The notes: generated from the sequence alone by a model not told the origin. A stretch of DNA of 64,000 nucleotides from Streptomyces lichenis (GCF_023218175.1 NZ_JALPTH010000012.1:62001-126000); one strand, 5' to 3'; numbered from the stretch's first letter, positions 34,215 to 43,949 are shown. Program-made: numbers and translations.

Positions 34215-34841
34215 ATGCAGGAGCAGTACCGCACGGTCGCCCGGGAGGGCGTGCACGAGACCGAGATCAACCGTTCCCGCTTCCTCTGCGCGCTCGCGCC
34301 CGCCGCGACCGAGGAGGAGGCGCAGGAGTTCGTCGCCCGGATCCGCCGGGAGCACCCGACGGCGACCCACAACTGCTTCGCGTACGTCATCGGCGCCGAC
34401 GCCGCCGTGCAGAAGGCCAGCGACGACGGCGAACCCGGCGGCACCGCCGGGGTGCCCATGCTCCAGATGCTGCTCCGCCGCGAACTGCGCTACACCGCCG
34501 CCGTGGTCACCCGCTACTACGGCGGGGTGAAGCTCGGCGCGGGCGGACTGATCCGGGCCTACGGAGGTGCCGTCGGCGAGGCGCTGGACGCGCTCGGCAC
34601 CGTGGTGCGCCGGCGGTTCCGGCTGGCCACCGTCCAGGTGGACCACCAGCGCGCCGGAAAGCTGGAGAACGACCTGCGCACCACCGGCCGCACGGTGCGC
34701 GAGGTGCGCTACGGGGAGTCCGTCACCATCGAGATCGGGCTGCCCGACGCCGAGGTGGACGCCTTCCGCGCCTGGCTGGCCGACGCCACCGCCGGCACTG
34801 CCCACCTGGAGCTCGGCGGCGAGGCGTACGGCGAGGGCTGA
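34215..34841 (+). CDS. YigZ/IMPACT (UPF0029) family protein
   Basis: A 208-aa protein with the IMPACT N-terminal domain signature HNCFAYVIG...SDDGEPGGTAGVPML, then VVTRYYGGVKLGAGGLIRAY, and a DUF1949-like C-terminal domain. Eukaryotic IMPACT regulates translation through GCN2; the bacterial role is unclear. The ATG lies 6 nt after TAGGGT with no ribosome site, so a leaderless start is likely. It is divergent from the Trypco1 operon. Confidence 0.92.
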   Translation: MQEQYRTVAREGVHETEINRSRFLCALAPAATEEEAQEFVARIRREHPTATHNCFAYVIGADAAVQKASDDGEPGGTAGVPMLQMLLRRELRYTAAVVTRYYGGVKLGAGGLIRAYGGAVGEALDALGTVVRRRFRLATVQVDHQRAGKLENDLRTTGRTVREVRYGESVTIEIGLPDAEVDAFRAWLADATAGTAHLELGGEAYGEG

Positions 34842-34982
34842 GCGGCCGCGATCGGTCCCCCGGGGGCTTCATGGGAGGCCGTGGCTTCGTCGGGGACCGC
34901 GGCTCCGCCGGTGGGGGCCGGGGGAGGAGGCGGGGTGGGCCGCCCCGGGGGCGTTGTCAGACCCCCGCGCTACGGTTCGGGC

Positions 34983-35681
34983 ATGGTGAACTTCGTCATG
35001 GTGGCCGGGGCCTGGCTCGGGGCATGGGCGTGGGACGCGGTGGTCCCGGCGCTGCGGGCGGCCGGCCACGGCGCGTACCCGCTGACCCTCTCCGGGCTGG
35101 CCGAGAAGCAGGGCGTGCCCGCCGGGCAGCAGACCCATGTGCGGGACGTCGTCGCGGAGGTCGAGCGCCTCGACCTGCGGGACGTGGTGCTGGTCGGCCA
35201 CAGCTACTCGGGCATACCCGTGGGCCAGGCCGCCCAGCTGATCGGCGACCGGCTGGCCCGGGTGGTGTTCCTGGACGCCGAGGTGCCCGCCGACGGCGAG
35301 CCCTTCGCCTCCGCCCGGGTGAGGGCCGCGATCGAGGAGAACGGCGGCTTCTGGCCCCCGCTCACCGCCGAGGAGTACGAGGGGCAGGGGCTCACCCCGG
35401 AGCAGGTGGCCCGGATCACCGCGGGCTCCGTTCCGCACCCGGGGGCCGGCCTCACGGAGCCCGCCACCCTGCACGGCGAGCCGGCGGACCTCCCGGCCAC
35501 CTATGTGAAGTGCCTGCTGGACTGGCCCGAGCCGGGCCCGGAGGCCGCCCGGCTGTTGGAGAGCCCCAGCTGGCGGCTGGTGACCATGGACACCGGCCAC
35601 TGGCCGATGTTCTCCCAGCCGGAGGAGCTGGCCCGGCTGCTGCTCGCCGAGGCGGGAGACGGGGCGCCGCCGCCCCGGTAG
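34983..35681 (+). CDS. Alpha/beta hydrolase (esterase-like)
   Basis: A 232-aa alpha/beta-hydrolase resembling the salicylate-esterase/MES-like group: VMVAGAWLGAWAWDAVVPAL, nucleophile elbow VLVGHSYSGIPVGQAA (Ser74), LDAEVPADGEPF (acid region) and catalytic His in DTGHWPMFSQPEEL. There is no signal peptide. The ATG at 34983 is 7 nt after TACGGT (leaderless type); the longer frame from 34881 is Gly-rich and not used. Substrate unknown. Confidence 0.87.
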   Translation: MVNFVMVAGAWLGAWAWDAVVPALRAAGHGAYPLTLSGLAEKQGVPAGQQTHVRDVVAEVERLDLRDVVLVGHSYSGIPVGQAAQLIGDRLARVVFLDAEVPADGEPFASARVRAAIEENGGFWPPLTAEEYEGQGLTPEQVARITAGSVPHPGAGLTEPATLHGEPADLPATYVKCLLDWPEPGPEAARLLESPSWRLVTMDTGHWPMFSQPEELARLLLAEAGDGAPPPR

Positions 35682-36044
35682 CGGCTCGCTGCCTCCCGGC
35701 TGCGCTCGGCCGCGACCGGATGCGTCGCACCGTCGGGCTGCGCCGTGCCCCCAGCCGGGATGTGGGCGCGACCGGGATGCGGCGTTCGGGTGATCCGTCC
35801 CCCGGACGGATGGCAGACTGAGGCACCGGAAGAGGCGAGGCAGCCGAGGCACCGGCGCGGCGGCGTGCCGGCCGGGACGGCAGCGCCGACCGGAACGGCA
35901 GGGTCGACCGGAACGGCAGTGGTCGGCGAGGGCGGCGGGGCCGGAGCCGGGTGCGGGGCGGAGGCCCGGCCGGGCCCGGTGGACGACGGCATGGAGAGCG
36001 ACCGGAGGGGTGGCAGTGGTGCGGACGCGGGGCGGGGCGGTCCG
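35682..36044. other. Intergenic with short GC-rich repeats upstream of sbcD
   Basis: About 360 bp. The block GACCGGAACGGCAG recurs near 35890 and 35908, with a degenerate copy just before (GGGACGGCAGCGCCG), giving Thr/Gly/Ala repeats in the open frame leading into sbcD. No separate gene is supported. The sbcD promoter should lie here. Confidence 0.45.
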
Positions 36045-37214
36045 TTGAGGATCCTGCACACATCGGACTGGCATCTGGGCCGGTCGTTCCACCGGGTCGG
36101 GCTGCTCGACGCCCAGGCCGCCTTCCTGGACCACCTGGTCGCCACCGTGCGGACCCGCGAGGTGGACGCGGTGCTGGTCGCCGGGGACGTCTACGACCGG
36201 GCGGTGCCGCCGTTGGCCGCCGTGGAGCTCTTCGACAGCGCCCTGCACCGGCTGGCCGCCGCCGGGGTGCCCACCGTGATGATCTCCGGCAACCACGACT
36301 CGGCCCGCCGCCTCGGAGTCGGCGCCGGACTGATCGAGCGGGCCGGCATCCATCTGCGGACCGACCCGGCGGCGGCCGGCACCCCCGTGCTGCTCACCGA
36401 CGTCCATGGCGAGGTCGCCTTCTACGGGCTGCCCTACCTCGAACCGGCGCTCGTCCGCGAGGAGTTCGGCGTCCGGAAGGCCCGGCACCAGGCGGTGCTC
36501 GCCGCCGCCATGGACCGGGTCCGCGCCGACCTGGCCACCCGCCCCGCCGGCACCCGCTCGGTCGTCCTCGCGCACGCCTTCGTCGCCGGCGGCGAGCCCA
36601 GCGACAGCGAGCGGGACATCACCGTCGGCGGGGTCGCCGCCGTCCCGGCCGGGGTGTTCGACGGGGTGGACTATGCGGCCCTCGGCCATCTGCACGGCAG
36701 CCAGCGCATCACCGAGCGGGTCCGCTACTCCGGCTCCCCCCTCGCGTACTCCTTCTCCGAGGCCGACCACCGCAAGACCATGTGGCTCATCGACCTCGGA
36801 GCCGGCGGGGAGATCACCGCGGCCGAGCGGATCGACTGCCCGGTGCCCCGCCCGCTGGCCCGGCTGCGCGGCAGGCTGGACGAGTTGCTCGCCGACCCCG
36901 CGCTCTCCCGCCATGAGGACGCCTGGGTCGAGGCCGTCCTCACCGACCCGGTCCGCCCGCCCGAACCGATGGCCCGGCTCGCCGCCCGCTTCCCGCACGC
37001 CCTCAGCCTCCGCTTCGAGCCCGAGCAGACCGAGGACAGCGCCGCGGCCGCCTCCTACGCCCAGCGGCTGCGGGACCGCGACGACCGGCAGATCGCCGAG
37101 GACTTCGTCGCCCACACCCGCGGCGCCGGCCCCGACGCGGGGGAGCGGGCCGTGCTCGGCGCCGCCTTCGACCACGTACGACTGGACCTGACCCGGCGCG
37201 AGGCGAACGGATGA
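36045..37214 (+). CDS. sbcD: Nuclease SbcCD subunit D (Mre11-like)
   Basis: A 389-aa metallophosphoesterase nuclease with the Mre11/SbcD motifs in order: ILHTSDWHLG (residues 3-12), VLVAGDVYDRAVPP, MISGNHDSARRLG, VLAHAFVAGGEPSDSER and LGHLHGSQRI. With SbcC it cleaves DNA hairpins and trims double-strand ends. The TTG at 36045 gives the standard N-terminus MRILHTSDWHLG. An ATG at 35991 would add 18 low-complexity residues and is the main alternative. sbcC begins 46 bp downstream, an operon. Confidence 0.93.
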   Translation: MRILHTSDWHLGRSFHRVGLLDAQAAFLDHLVATVRTREVDAVLVAGDVYDRAVPPLAAVELFDSALHRLAAAGVPTVMISGNHDSARRLGVGAGLIERAGIHLRTDPAAAGTPVLLTDVHGEVAFYGLPYLEPALVREEFGVRKARHQAVLAAAMDRVRADLATRPAGTRSVVLAHAFVAGGEPSDSERDITVGGVAAVPAGVFDGVDYAALGHLHGSQRITERVRYSGSPLAYSFSEADHRKTMWLIDLGAGGEITAAERIDCPVPRPLARLRGRLDELLADPALSRHEDAWVEAVLTDPVRPPEPMARLAARFPHALSLRFEPEQTEDSAAAASYAQRLRDRDDRQIAEDFVAHTRGAGPDAGERAVLGAAFDHVRLDLTRREANG

Positions 37215-37260
37215 GCCCGCACCCTCCCGCCGCTCCCCGCGACCTCCCCGAGGCGGCCCG

Positions 37261-40200
37261 ATGAGACTGCACCGGCTCACCGTCACCGGCTTCGGCCCGT
37301 TCGGGGGCACCCAGACCGTCGACTTCGACGCACTCTCCGAGGCCGGGCTGTTCCTGCTGCACGGGCCCACCGGCGCCGGCAAGACCTCCGTCCTGGACGC
37401 CGTCTGCTACGCCCTGTACGGGGCGGTGCCCGGTGCCCGCCAGGCGGCCGGCATCCCGCTCCGCAGCGACCACACCCCGGCCGGCACCAGCACCGAGGTG
37501 CTGCTCGACCTCACCGTGGGCGACCGGCGGCTGGAGATCACCCGCCGCCCCGCCCAGCAGCGCCGGAAGAGGAACGGCTCCGGCTTCACCACCGAGCGCG
37601 CCCAGTCCTGGCTGCGCGAGTACCGCCCCGGCACCGGCCGCTGGACCGACCTCAGCCGCTCCCACCAGGAGATCGGCAAGGAGATCGAGGCCGTGGTCGG
37701 CATGAGCCGGGAGCAGTTCTGCCAGGTCGTGCTGCTGCCCCAGGGCGACTTCGCCCGCTTTCTCCGCGCCGACGCCGAGGCCCGCGGCAAGCTCCTGGGC
37801 AAGCTCTTCGACACCGCGCGCTTCCAGAAGGTCGAGGAGCGCCTCGCCGAGCTGCGCAAGTCCGCCCAGCGGCAGGTCGAGAGCGGCGACGAGAGACTGC
37901 TCGCCCTGGCCCACCGGATGGCCCAGGCCGCCGGACCGGTGGCCGCCGACCGGCCCACCCCGGACGCCCGCCCCGGTGAACCGGGCCTCGCCGAGGCGGT
38001 CCTCGGCTGGGCGGCCGTCGCCCGCGCCGCAGCCCGGGAGCAACTGGCCGACACCGAGGCCGGGTTGGCCCGCGTCGAGGACGGCCAGGCCGAAGCCCGG
38101 GACGCCCTGGACGGCGTACGGGAGCTCGCCGAGGCCCAGCGGCGGCACGCCGAGGCCCAGCGGCGCCGCGCCGAGCTGGACACCCGCCGCCCCGAGTACG
38201 AGGCCTGGCAGGCCCGGCTGGACCGCGGCCGCAAGGCCGAGCGGGTCGCCGGCCCCCTGGCCCTGCGCGAGGAGGCCGAGCAGGAGCACCGGGCCGCCCG
38301 CGCCGCCCGCGACCGGGCCGCCGCCATGCTGCCCGCCTCCCTCGCCGACGCGGGCCAGGAGCGGCTGACCGCCCGGGAGCGCGAGGCCCGCCAGGAGCTG
38401 GCCGCGCTGGAGGGCGCCCGGGGCGCCGAGCGGCGCGCCGCCGAGCTGGACCGGGAGCGCGCCGAGCTCGACCGGGAGGCCCGGGCCGACGAGGAGGCGC
38501 TGCGGGAGACCGCCGACTGGCTGGACGGCTGGGAGACCACCCGCCCCGAGCTGAACCGCCGGATCGAGGAGGCGCAGGAGGCCGCCACCCGCGCCGAGCA
38601 GCTGGCCGGACGGCTGGAGGCGACCGGGCGCCGGCTCACCGCGGCCCGCCGCCGCGACCAGCTCACCGCCCGCGCCGAGACCGCCCACCAGCGGCTCACC
38701 GAGGCCCGCGAACGGGCCGCCGGTGCCAAGGAGACCTGGCTCGACCTGCGCGAGCGCCGACTGCGCTCCATCGCCGCCGAACTGGCCGGCCGGCTCGCCG
38801 CCGGGGAGCCGTGCGCCGTCTGCGGCTCGCCCGACCACCCCGCCCCGGCCCGCCCCGGCGACGGCCATGTGGACCGGGCCGCCGAGGACGTGGCCTACAC
38901 CGTCCACACCGAGGCGGACGCCGCCCGCTCGGCCGCCGAGCAGGAGACGGCCGTCGTCCAGGAGGCGCTGACCGCCGCCCGGGCCGAGGCCGACGACCAG
39001 CCGGTGGCCGTGCTCACCGCCGAGATGGCGGAGCTGGAGCGGGGCCTCGCCCAGGCCCGGCGGCTCGCCGGTGGCGCGCACGCCGCCCGGGAGGCGCTGG
39101 CCGCGGCCGAGCGGGAGCACGACCAGCGGCTCGGCGACCGCCGGGACACCGAGCGGCGCGCCGCCGCCCGTACCTCCCGCCGGGAGTCCCTGGACGAGCA
39201 GCGGGCTCTTCTCGGCGCCGAGTTGGCCCGGCTGCTGGGCGGCGCCGCCGGCGGGGTCGCCGAACGGGCCGCCGCCCTGGAGGCGCACATCGCCAGGCTC
39301 GCCGAGGCCGCCGAGACGGTCCGCGCCCTGGAGCAGAGCGCGCGCCGGCTGAAGGAGGCCGACGCCAGGCTCGGCGACGCCGCCTACCGAGCCGGCTTCG
39401 ACACCCCGGCCGCCGCCAAGGACGCCCTGCTCACCGACGAGCAGCACCGCGAGCTGCAACGCCGGCTGGACGCCTGGGGGGCCGAGGCCGCCGCGGTCGC
39501 CGACCGGCTCGCCGAGCCGGACATCCGGGCCGCCGCCGCGCGCCCGCCCGCCGGCACGGCCGCCGCCGAGGCCGCGTACACCGCCGCCGAGCGCGCCGTC
39601 CGGGAGGCGGCCGCCACCCTCGCCGCCCACCGCGACCGGGTCACCGAGCTGGCCCGGCTCTCCACCGAGGCCGCCACCGAGGCAGGGCGGCTGGGGCCGC
39701 TGCGCGAGGAGTACGAGCGGGTGGCCCGGCTCGCCGGACTGGCCGCCGGCACCTCCGCCGACAACCAGCGCAAGATGCGCCTGGAGTCCTATGTGCTGGC
39801 CGCCCGGCTGGAACAGGTCGCCGCGGCCGCCACCGCCCGTCTCCAGCGGATGTCCGCCGGCCGCTACACCCTGGTCCACTCCGACGCCCGCTCCGGCACC
39901 AAACGGGCCGGCCTCGGACTGCATGTGGTGGACGCCTGGACCGGCGCCGAACGGGACACCGCCACCCTCTCCGGCGGCGAGACCTTCTTCGCCTCCCTCG
40001 CCCTGGCCCTCGGCCTGGCCGACGTGGTCACCGACGAGGCCGGCGGGGTCCGGCTGGACACCCTCTTCATCGACGAGGGCTTCGGCAGCCTGGACGACCA
40101 GACCCTCGACGAGGTGCTGGACGTCCTGGACTCCCTGCGCGAGCGGGACCGCAGCGTCGGCATCGTCAGCCATGTCGCCGACCTCCGCCGCCGCGTCCCG

Positions 40201-40278
40201 GTCCAACTGGAGGTCGTCAAGGGGCGCTCCGGCTCCACCGTCCGGCTGCGCACCGGTGCGGGCGCGCTCGGCGGCTGA
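37261..40278 (+). CDS. sbcC: Nuclease SbcCD subunit C (Rad50-like SMC ATPase)
   Basis: A 1005-aa Rad50/SbcC ATPase: Walker A LHGPTGAGKTSVLDAV (34-49), Q-loop region VVLLPQGDFARFLRADAEAR, two long Ala/Glu/Arg-rich coiled coils, a zinc hook EPCAVCGSPDHPAP at about 516-529, ABC signature TLSGGETFFASLALALGLAD at about 902 and Walker B LFIDEGFGSLD at about 933. It powers and gates the SbcD nuclease. The coils have the very high Arg/Glu/Ala content usual for actinomycetes. Confidence 0.96.
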   Translation: MRLHRLTVTGFGPFGGTQTVDFDALSEAGLFLLHGPTGAGKTSVLDAVCYALYGAVPGARQAAGIPLRSDHTPAGTSTEVLLDLTVGDRRLEITRRPAQQRRKRNGSGFTTERAQSWLREYRPGTGRWTDLSRSHQEIGKEIEAVVGMSREQFCQVVLLPQGDFARFLRADAEARGKLLGKLFDTARFQKVEERLAELRKSAQRQVESGDERLLALAHRMAQAAGPVAADRPTPDARPGEPGLAEAVLGWAAVARAAAREQLADTEAGLARVEDGQAEARDALDGVRELAEAQRRHAEAQRRRAELDTRRPEYEAWQARLDRGRKAERVAGPLALREEAEQEHRAARAARDRAAAMLPASLADAGQERLTAREREARQELAALEGARGAERRAAELDRERAELDREARADEEALRETADWLDGWETTRPELNRRIEEAQEAATRAEQLAGRLEATGRRLTAARRRDQLTARAETAHQRLTEARERAAGAKETWLDLRERRLRSIAAELAGRLAAGEPCAVCGSPDHPAPARPGDGHVDRAAEDVAYTVHTEADAARSAAEQETAVVQEALTAARAEADDQPVAVLTAEMAELERGLAQARRLAGGAHAAREALAAAEREHDQRLGDRRDTERRAAARTSRRESLDEQRALLGAELARLLGGAAGGVAERAAALEAHIARLAEAAETVRALEQSARRLKEADARLGDAAYRAGFDTPAAAKDALLTDEQHRELQRRLDAWGAEAAAVADRLAEPDIRAAAARPPAGTAAAEAAYTAAERAVREAAATLAAHRDRVTELARLSTEAATEAGRLGPLREEYERVARLAGLAAGTSADNQRKMRLESYVLAARLEQVAAAATARLQRMSAGRYTLVHSDARSGTKRAGLGLHVVDAWTGAERDTATLSGGETFFASLALALGLADVVTDEAGGVRLDTLFIDEGFGSLDDQTLDEVLDVLDSLRERDRSVGIVSHVADLRRRVPVQLEVVKGRSGSTVRLRTGAGALGG

Positions 40279-40607
40279 ACCGCGGCGCCTCCCTTCAGCC
40301 GCCGACCGCCCGCCGCACGGGCCGAGGCCGCCGCCCACTTCACCGTCCTGCTCGCCTTCCGGACGGACGTCTCCGATGTCGGCCAGCGGGTCGCGGAGAT
40401 GCTCGGCGGCTTCGAGTCCTGGGCGCGGGAGGGCTTCGCCTACGGGACCGCCGACGGCACCCGCACCGGCCCTGTCGACCCGCTGACCGCCCCCGCCCAC
40501 GCCGCTGACGGCGACCGCGGTTGCGGCTGCTGACGCCGCCACCGTCGGCAGCGGTTCGCGGCGCGGGCCGGAAAACCGGGTGACCGGCCCGGGGCGCCGC
40601 ACCGATC
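40279..40607. other. Intergenic with a start-less plus-strand frame after sbcC
   Basis: Directly after the sbcC stop, and in the same frame, about 84 codons stay open to a stop at 40531-40533. They read AEAAAHFTVLLAFRTDVSDV, then GQRVAEMLGGFESWAREGFA and YGTADGTRTGPVD, ending in CGC. No ATG or GTG start is present. It looks protein-like and could be a decayed gene. Confidence 0.4.
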
Positions 40608-40616
40608 ATGGGCGGT

Positions 40617-41471
40617 ATGACGAGCCCGTACGCCATCCCCCCGGCCGACTCCCTCCGCCGCGATCCGCTGCCGCTGCGCGGGCGCACCGCGCTGGTCACC
40701 GGGGCCTCCCGGCGCCAGGGCATCGGCTACGCGGTGGCCCGGCGGCTCGCCGCGTATGGGGCGAGCGTCTACCTCCACCACCATGTCCCGCACGACGCCG
40801 ACCAGCCATGGGGCGCCGACCCCGACGGCCCCGAGGCGGTCGCCGAGGGGGTGCGCGCGGTGCTCGCCGACCCGGCGGCCGCCGTCCACCACGGCCCGGG
40901 GGACCTCGCCGACCCGCGGGGCCCGGCCCGGCTGGTGGCAGCCGCCGCCGAGGCGCTGGGCGGCAGGATCGACATCCTGGTCGCCAACCACGCGCTGAGC
41001 GGGCGGGACGGCACCCTGGACGAGATCGACGCCGCCATGCTGGACGCCCACTGGGCGGTGGACACCCGCTCGGTGGTCCTGCTGGTCCAGGCGTACGCCC
41101 GGCTGCGGGCCGGGCAGTCCCAGGGCGCCCCCGGCGGCCGGGTGGTGATGATGACCTCCGGGCAGGACCACGGCGCCGGTATGCCGCACGAGGTGGCGTA
41201 CGCGCTCGCCAAGGGGGCGCTCGCCTCCGCCACCCGTACCCTCGCCACCTCCCTCGCCGACCTCGCCGTCACGGTCAACACCGTCAACCCGGGCCCGGTG
41301 GACACCGGTTACCTGGACGGCGAGGCGTACGAGGAGATGGCCCGGCTCTTCCCGGCCGGCCGCTGGGGGCTGCCCGACGACCCGGCCCGGCTGATCGCCT
41401 GGCTGGCCACCGACGAGGCCGGGTGGGTGACCGGCCAGGTGGTCGACTCCGAGGGCGGCTTCCGGCGCTGA
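40617..41471 (+). CDS. SDR-family oxidoreductase
   Basis: A 284-aa short-chain dehydrogenase: the nucleotide-binding region ALVTGASRRQGIGYAVARRL (a Gly-rich motif with an inserted Arg-Arg-Gln), IDILVANHALSGRDG (NNAG-equivalent), an active site with TSGQDHGAG and YALAK (catalytic Tyr/Lys), and the end WVTGQVVDSEGGFRR. It is similar to 3-oxoacyl-ACP-reductase-like proteins; substrate unknown. An ATG at 40608 is equally possible and adds three residues. Confidence 0.88.
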   Translation: MTSPYAIPPADSLRRDPLPLRGRTALVTGASRRQGIGYAVARRLAAYGASVYLHHHVPHDADQPWGADPDGPEAVAEGVRAVLADPAAAVHHGPGDLADPRGPARLVAAAAEALGGRIDILVANHALSGRDGTLDEIDAAMLDAHWAVDTRSVVLLVQAYARLRAGQSQGAPGGRVVMMTSGQDHGAGMPHEVAYALAKGALASATRTLATSLADLAVTVNTVNPGPVDTGYLDGEAYEEMARLFPAGRWGLPDDPARLIAWLATDEAGWVTGQVVDSEGGFRR

Positions 41472-41479
41472 CCCGGCCG

Positions 41480-41534
41480 CCCCGTACGGGAGTCCGCTGA
41501 CCCGGCTGGCCCGTACCGGCCGTCCCGTACGGGG
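41480..41534. terminator. Possible bidirectional hairpin between convergent genes
   Basis: A 12-bp perfect inverted repeat, CCCCGTACGGGA (41480-41491) and its complement (41523-41534), flanks a 31-nt loop between the SDR and DUF885 genes. Each arm is itself partly palindromic. Confidence 0.4.
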
Positions 41535-41536
41535 GT

Positions 41537-43225
41537 TCACAGCCGGGACAGCTCGTCCTCCAGGTCGTCCAGGCCGAGCGACCCGAGCGACAGCGCGGCC
41601 ATGTGCCAGCGCTTCAGGTCGAAGGCGTCGCCGTGTGCCGCGCGGGCGGCCGCCCGGCCCCGCAGCCAGGCGCGTTCGCCCAGCTTGTAGCCGATCGCCT
41701 GCCCCGGCATCGACAGATAGCGGGTGAACTCGCTCGACGCGTACGCCGGGGGGAAGGCCGAGTGCCCGTGGAGGAACTCCTCCGCGAGCGCCGGCGTCCA
41801 CCGCTCCCCGGGATGGAACGGCGAGTGCGCCGGGATGGCGAGCCCCAGGTGGGCGCCGATGTCCACGATCACCCGGCAGGCCCGCAGCATCTGGGCGTCC
41901 AGATAGCCGAGGCGCCGCTCCGGGTCGGGCAGGAAGCCCAGTTCGTCCATGAGCCGCTCCGCGTACAGCGCCCAGCCCTCCAGGTTGGCGCTGACCCGCC
42001 CCACCGTCGCCTGGTAGCGGGAGAGCCGGTCCGCCACATACGTCCACTGCGCCAGCTGGAGATGGTGGCCGGGCACCCCCTCGTGGTACCAGGTCGACAC
42101 CAGCTCGTACACCGGGAAGCGGTCCCGGTCGTCCACCGGCAGCCAGGTGCGCCCGGGCCGGGAGAAGTCTTCTGACGGGCCGGTGTAGTACGGGGCGGCG
42201 GCCCCGCCCGGCGGCGCCACGCGGGACTCCACCCGGCGTACCGGCCCGGCCAGGTCGAAGTAGCGGCCGTCCAGGGCCTCGACCGCCTCGTCCATCAGCT
42301 CCTGGAGCCAGGCCCGGGTCTCCTCGGCGCCCTTGAGGTGGGTGCCGCGCCGGTCCAGATGGGCCAGCGCCTCCCAGGGACCGGCGCCCGGCAGGATGTG
42401 CCCGGCCTCGGTGCGCATCTCGGCCAGCAGCCGGTGGAACTCCTCCCAGCCGTACGCGTACGCCTCGTCCAGGTCGAGGTCCGTGCCGTTGAAGTAGCGC
42501 GCCCAGCGGGCGTACCGCTCACGGCCCACGGTGTCCGGCGCGTCCCGCACCGCCGGGGCGTACACCTCCCGCAGCCACTCCCGCAGCGCGCCCACCGCGG
42601 CGGTGGCCCGCCGGGCCGCGGCGTCCAGCTCCACCCGCGCCCCGGCCGGGGCGCCCGCCACCAGCTGCTCGAACCAGCCGCCGGCCGCGCCGCCGCCCGA
42701 CCACTCGGCCAGCTGCTCGCCGAACACGGCGGTGGCCCGCGGACCACCCGGCAGCCCCTGCGCCAGGCCCTCGGCCAGCGCCTCGCGGTAGCCGTCCAGC
42801 GCCGCGGGCACGGCCCGCAGCCGCTCGCCCATGGCGGCCCAGTCCCCGGCCGTGGCCGTCGGCATCACGGTGAACGCCACCCGCACACTGTGCGCCGGGG
42901 AGCGGAGGTTGCTCACCGCGCGCAGGCCCTCGCCCGCCTCGTGGACGGCGAGTTCGGCGGTCAGCCGCTCCCGCAGCAGCCGGGCGCAGCGCCGTTCGGC
43001 GTCCTCGCCGGCACCCGGCAGCTCCTCGGCCCGGTCGAGCCGGCGCAACGTCCGCCGGGCCAGGGCGGCGACCTCCTCCTGACCGGCGGGGGAGAAGTCC
43101 GGCAGCAGACCGGCGCTGGCGGCGACCCCGAGATGGGTGCCGGTGATCGGGTCGAGTTCGACGAGCTCCGCGACATGGGCGTCGGCGACCTGCCGGGGGA
43201 GCGCTTCGCTGGAGGTGGCTGGCAT
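41537..43225 (-). CDS. DUF885 family protein (putative metallopeptidase-like)
   Basis: A 562-aa DUF885 protein starting MPATSSEALPRQVADAHVAE. Family landmarks: FSRPGRTWLPVDDRDRFPVY, the zinc-site-like motif STWYHEGVPGHHLQLAQ (about residue 377), EGWALYAERLMDELGFL and PGQAIGYKLGERAWLR. The HExxxxHH arrangement suggests a zinc hydrolase or carboxypeptidase-like function, not proven for the family. AGGA lies 8 nt before this ATG; an ATG at 43234 would add three residues. No signal peptide is seen. Confidence 0.9.
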   Translation of the reverse strand: MPATSSEALPRQVADAHVAELVELDPITGTHLGVAASAGLLPDFSPAGQEEVAALARRTLRRLDRAEELPGAGEDAERRCARLLRERLTAELAVHEAGEGLRAVSNLRSPAHSVRVAFTVMPTATAGDWAAMGERLRAVPAALDGYREALAEGLAQGLPGGPRATAVFGEQLAEWSGGGAAGGWFEQLVAGAPAGARVELDAAARRATAAVGALREWLREVYAPAVRDAPDTVGRERYARWARYFNGTDLDLDEAYAYGWEEFHRLLAEMRTEAGHILPGAGPWEALAHLDRRGTHLKGAEETRAWLQELMDEAVEALDGRYFDLAGPVRRVESRVAPPGGAAAPYYTGPSEDFSRPGRTWLPVDDRDRFPVYELVSTWYHEGVPGHHLQLAQWTYVADRLSRYQATVGRVSANLEGWALYAERLMDELGFLPDPERRLGYLDAQMLRACRVIVDIGAHLGLAIPAHSPFHPGERWTPALAEEFLHGHSAFPPAYASSEFTRYLSMPGQAIGYKLGERAWLRGRAAARAAHGDAFDLKRWHMAALSLGSLGLDDLEDELSRL

Positions 43226-43368
43226 GCCGGCCATCCTGGTACGGGCCCGAGGCCCGCACCACCCCACCGCAACCGGCCGGGCCGCATCCGACCCCTCGAC
43301 GCCGGTCGCGGCCTCTTCGAGGTGGGCCGCGCGCACCGCACCCGGCGACGGCGTACCGCTGCAGGTGG

Positions 43369-43932
43369 CTATGCCGTACCGGCGGCCGGCGGCGACGCCG
43401 TACCGCTCGGCGACGACTGCGCCGGAACCGCGCCCTTCGGCTGAGGCTGCGGGGGCAGGGGCTGCGGCGGCAGCAGCGGACCGCACTCCCACTGCTGGAA
43501 GATCAGCCGGGTGTCCACCCGGGCCACCTCCCGCCGCGAGGTGAACTCGTCCAGCACCAGCCGCTGGAGGTCCGCCGGGTCCGCCACCGCCACATGCACC
43601 AGATAGTCGTCCACGCCGGTCAGATGGAACAGCGCCCGCGACTCCGGCAGCGCCCGCACCCGCTCCACGAACGGCCCGATCAACTCCCGCCGGTGCGGCC
43701 TCACCTGCACCATCAGCAACGCCTCCAGACCGCGGCCGATTTTGGCCGGATCGAGCCGCAGCCGGTGCCCCAGCACCACCCCGGTGCGCCGCAGCCGGGC
43801 CACCCGGTCCAGACAGGTGGACGGCGCCACGCCCACCTCGGCGGCGAGCTCCCGGTAGGTGGTCCGGGCGTCGTTCTGCAACAGCCGCAGGATGCGCAGA
43901 TCGACCGTGTCCAGTACGACGGAATCGGTCAT
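43369..43932 (-). CDS. Lrp/AsnC family transcriptional regulator
   Basis: An N-terminal HTH (LDTVDLRILRLLQNDARTTY, then RELAAEVGVAPSTCLDRVAR) and a C-terminal RAM/ligand domain (LEALLMVQVRPHRRELIGPF, ALFHLTGVDDYLVHVAVADP). Total 187 aa with a Pro/Gln-rich tail (LLPPQPLPPQPQPKG) that is longer than usual. It is divergent from, and only 59 bp away from, the PLP enzyme gene, the usual arrangement for an Lrp regulator controlling its neighbour in response to an amino acid. Confidence 0.92.
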   Translation of the reverse strand: MTDSVVLDTVDLRILRLLQNDARTTYRELAAEVGVAPSTCLDRVARLRRTGVVLGHRLRLDPAKIGRGLEALLMVQVRPHRRELIGPFVERVRALPESRALFHLTGVDDYLVHVAVADPADLQRLVLDEFTSRREVARVDTRLIFQQWECGPLLPPQPLPPQPQPKGAVPAQSSPSGTASPPAAGTA

Positions 43933-43949
43933 TGGCCGAACGTAGCACG

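Noticed and set aside
37003..40602. 1199-codon minus-strand open frame opposite sbcC
   Set aside because: Arg/Gly/Leu-rich translation created by the GC3 bias of sbcC on the other strand; sbcC motifs are unambiguous.
43235..43368. Single 803-codon protein joining DUF885 and upstream sequence (minus strand to 43948)
   Set aside because: The Lrp gene occupies the upstream part in another frame with clear motifs, and the DUF885 family start with AGGA is at 43225.
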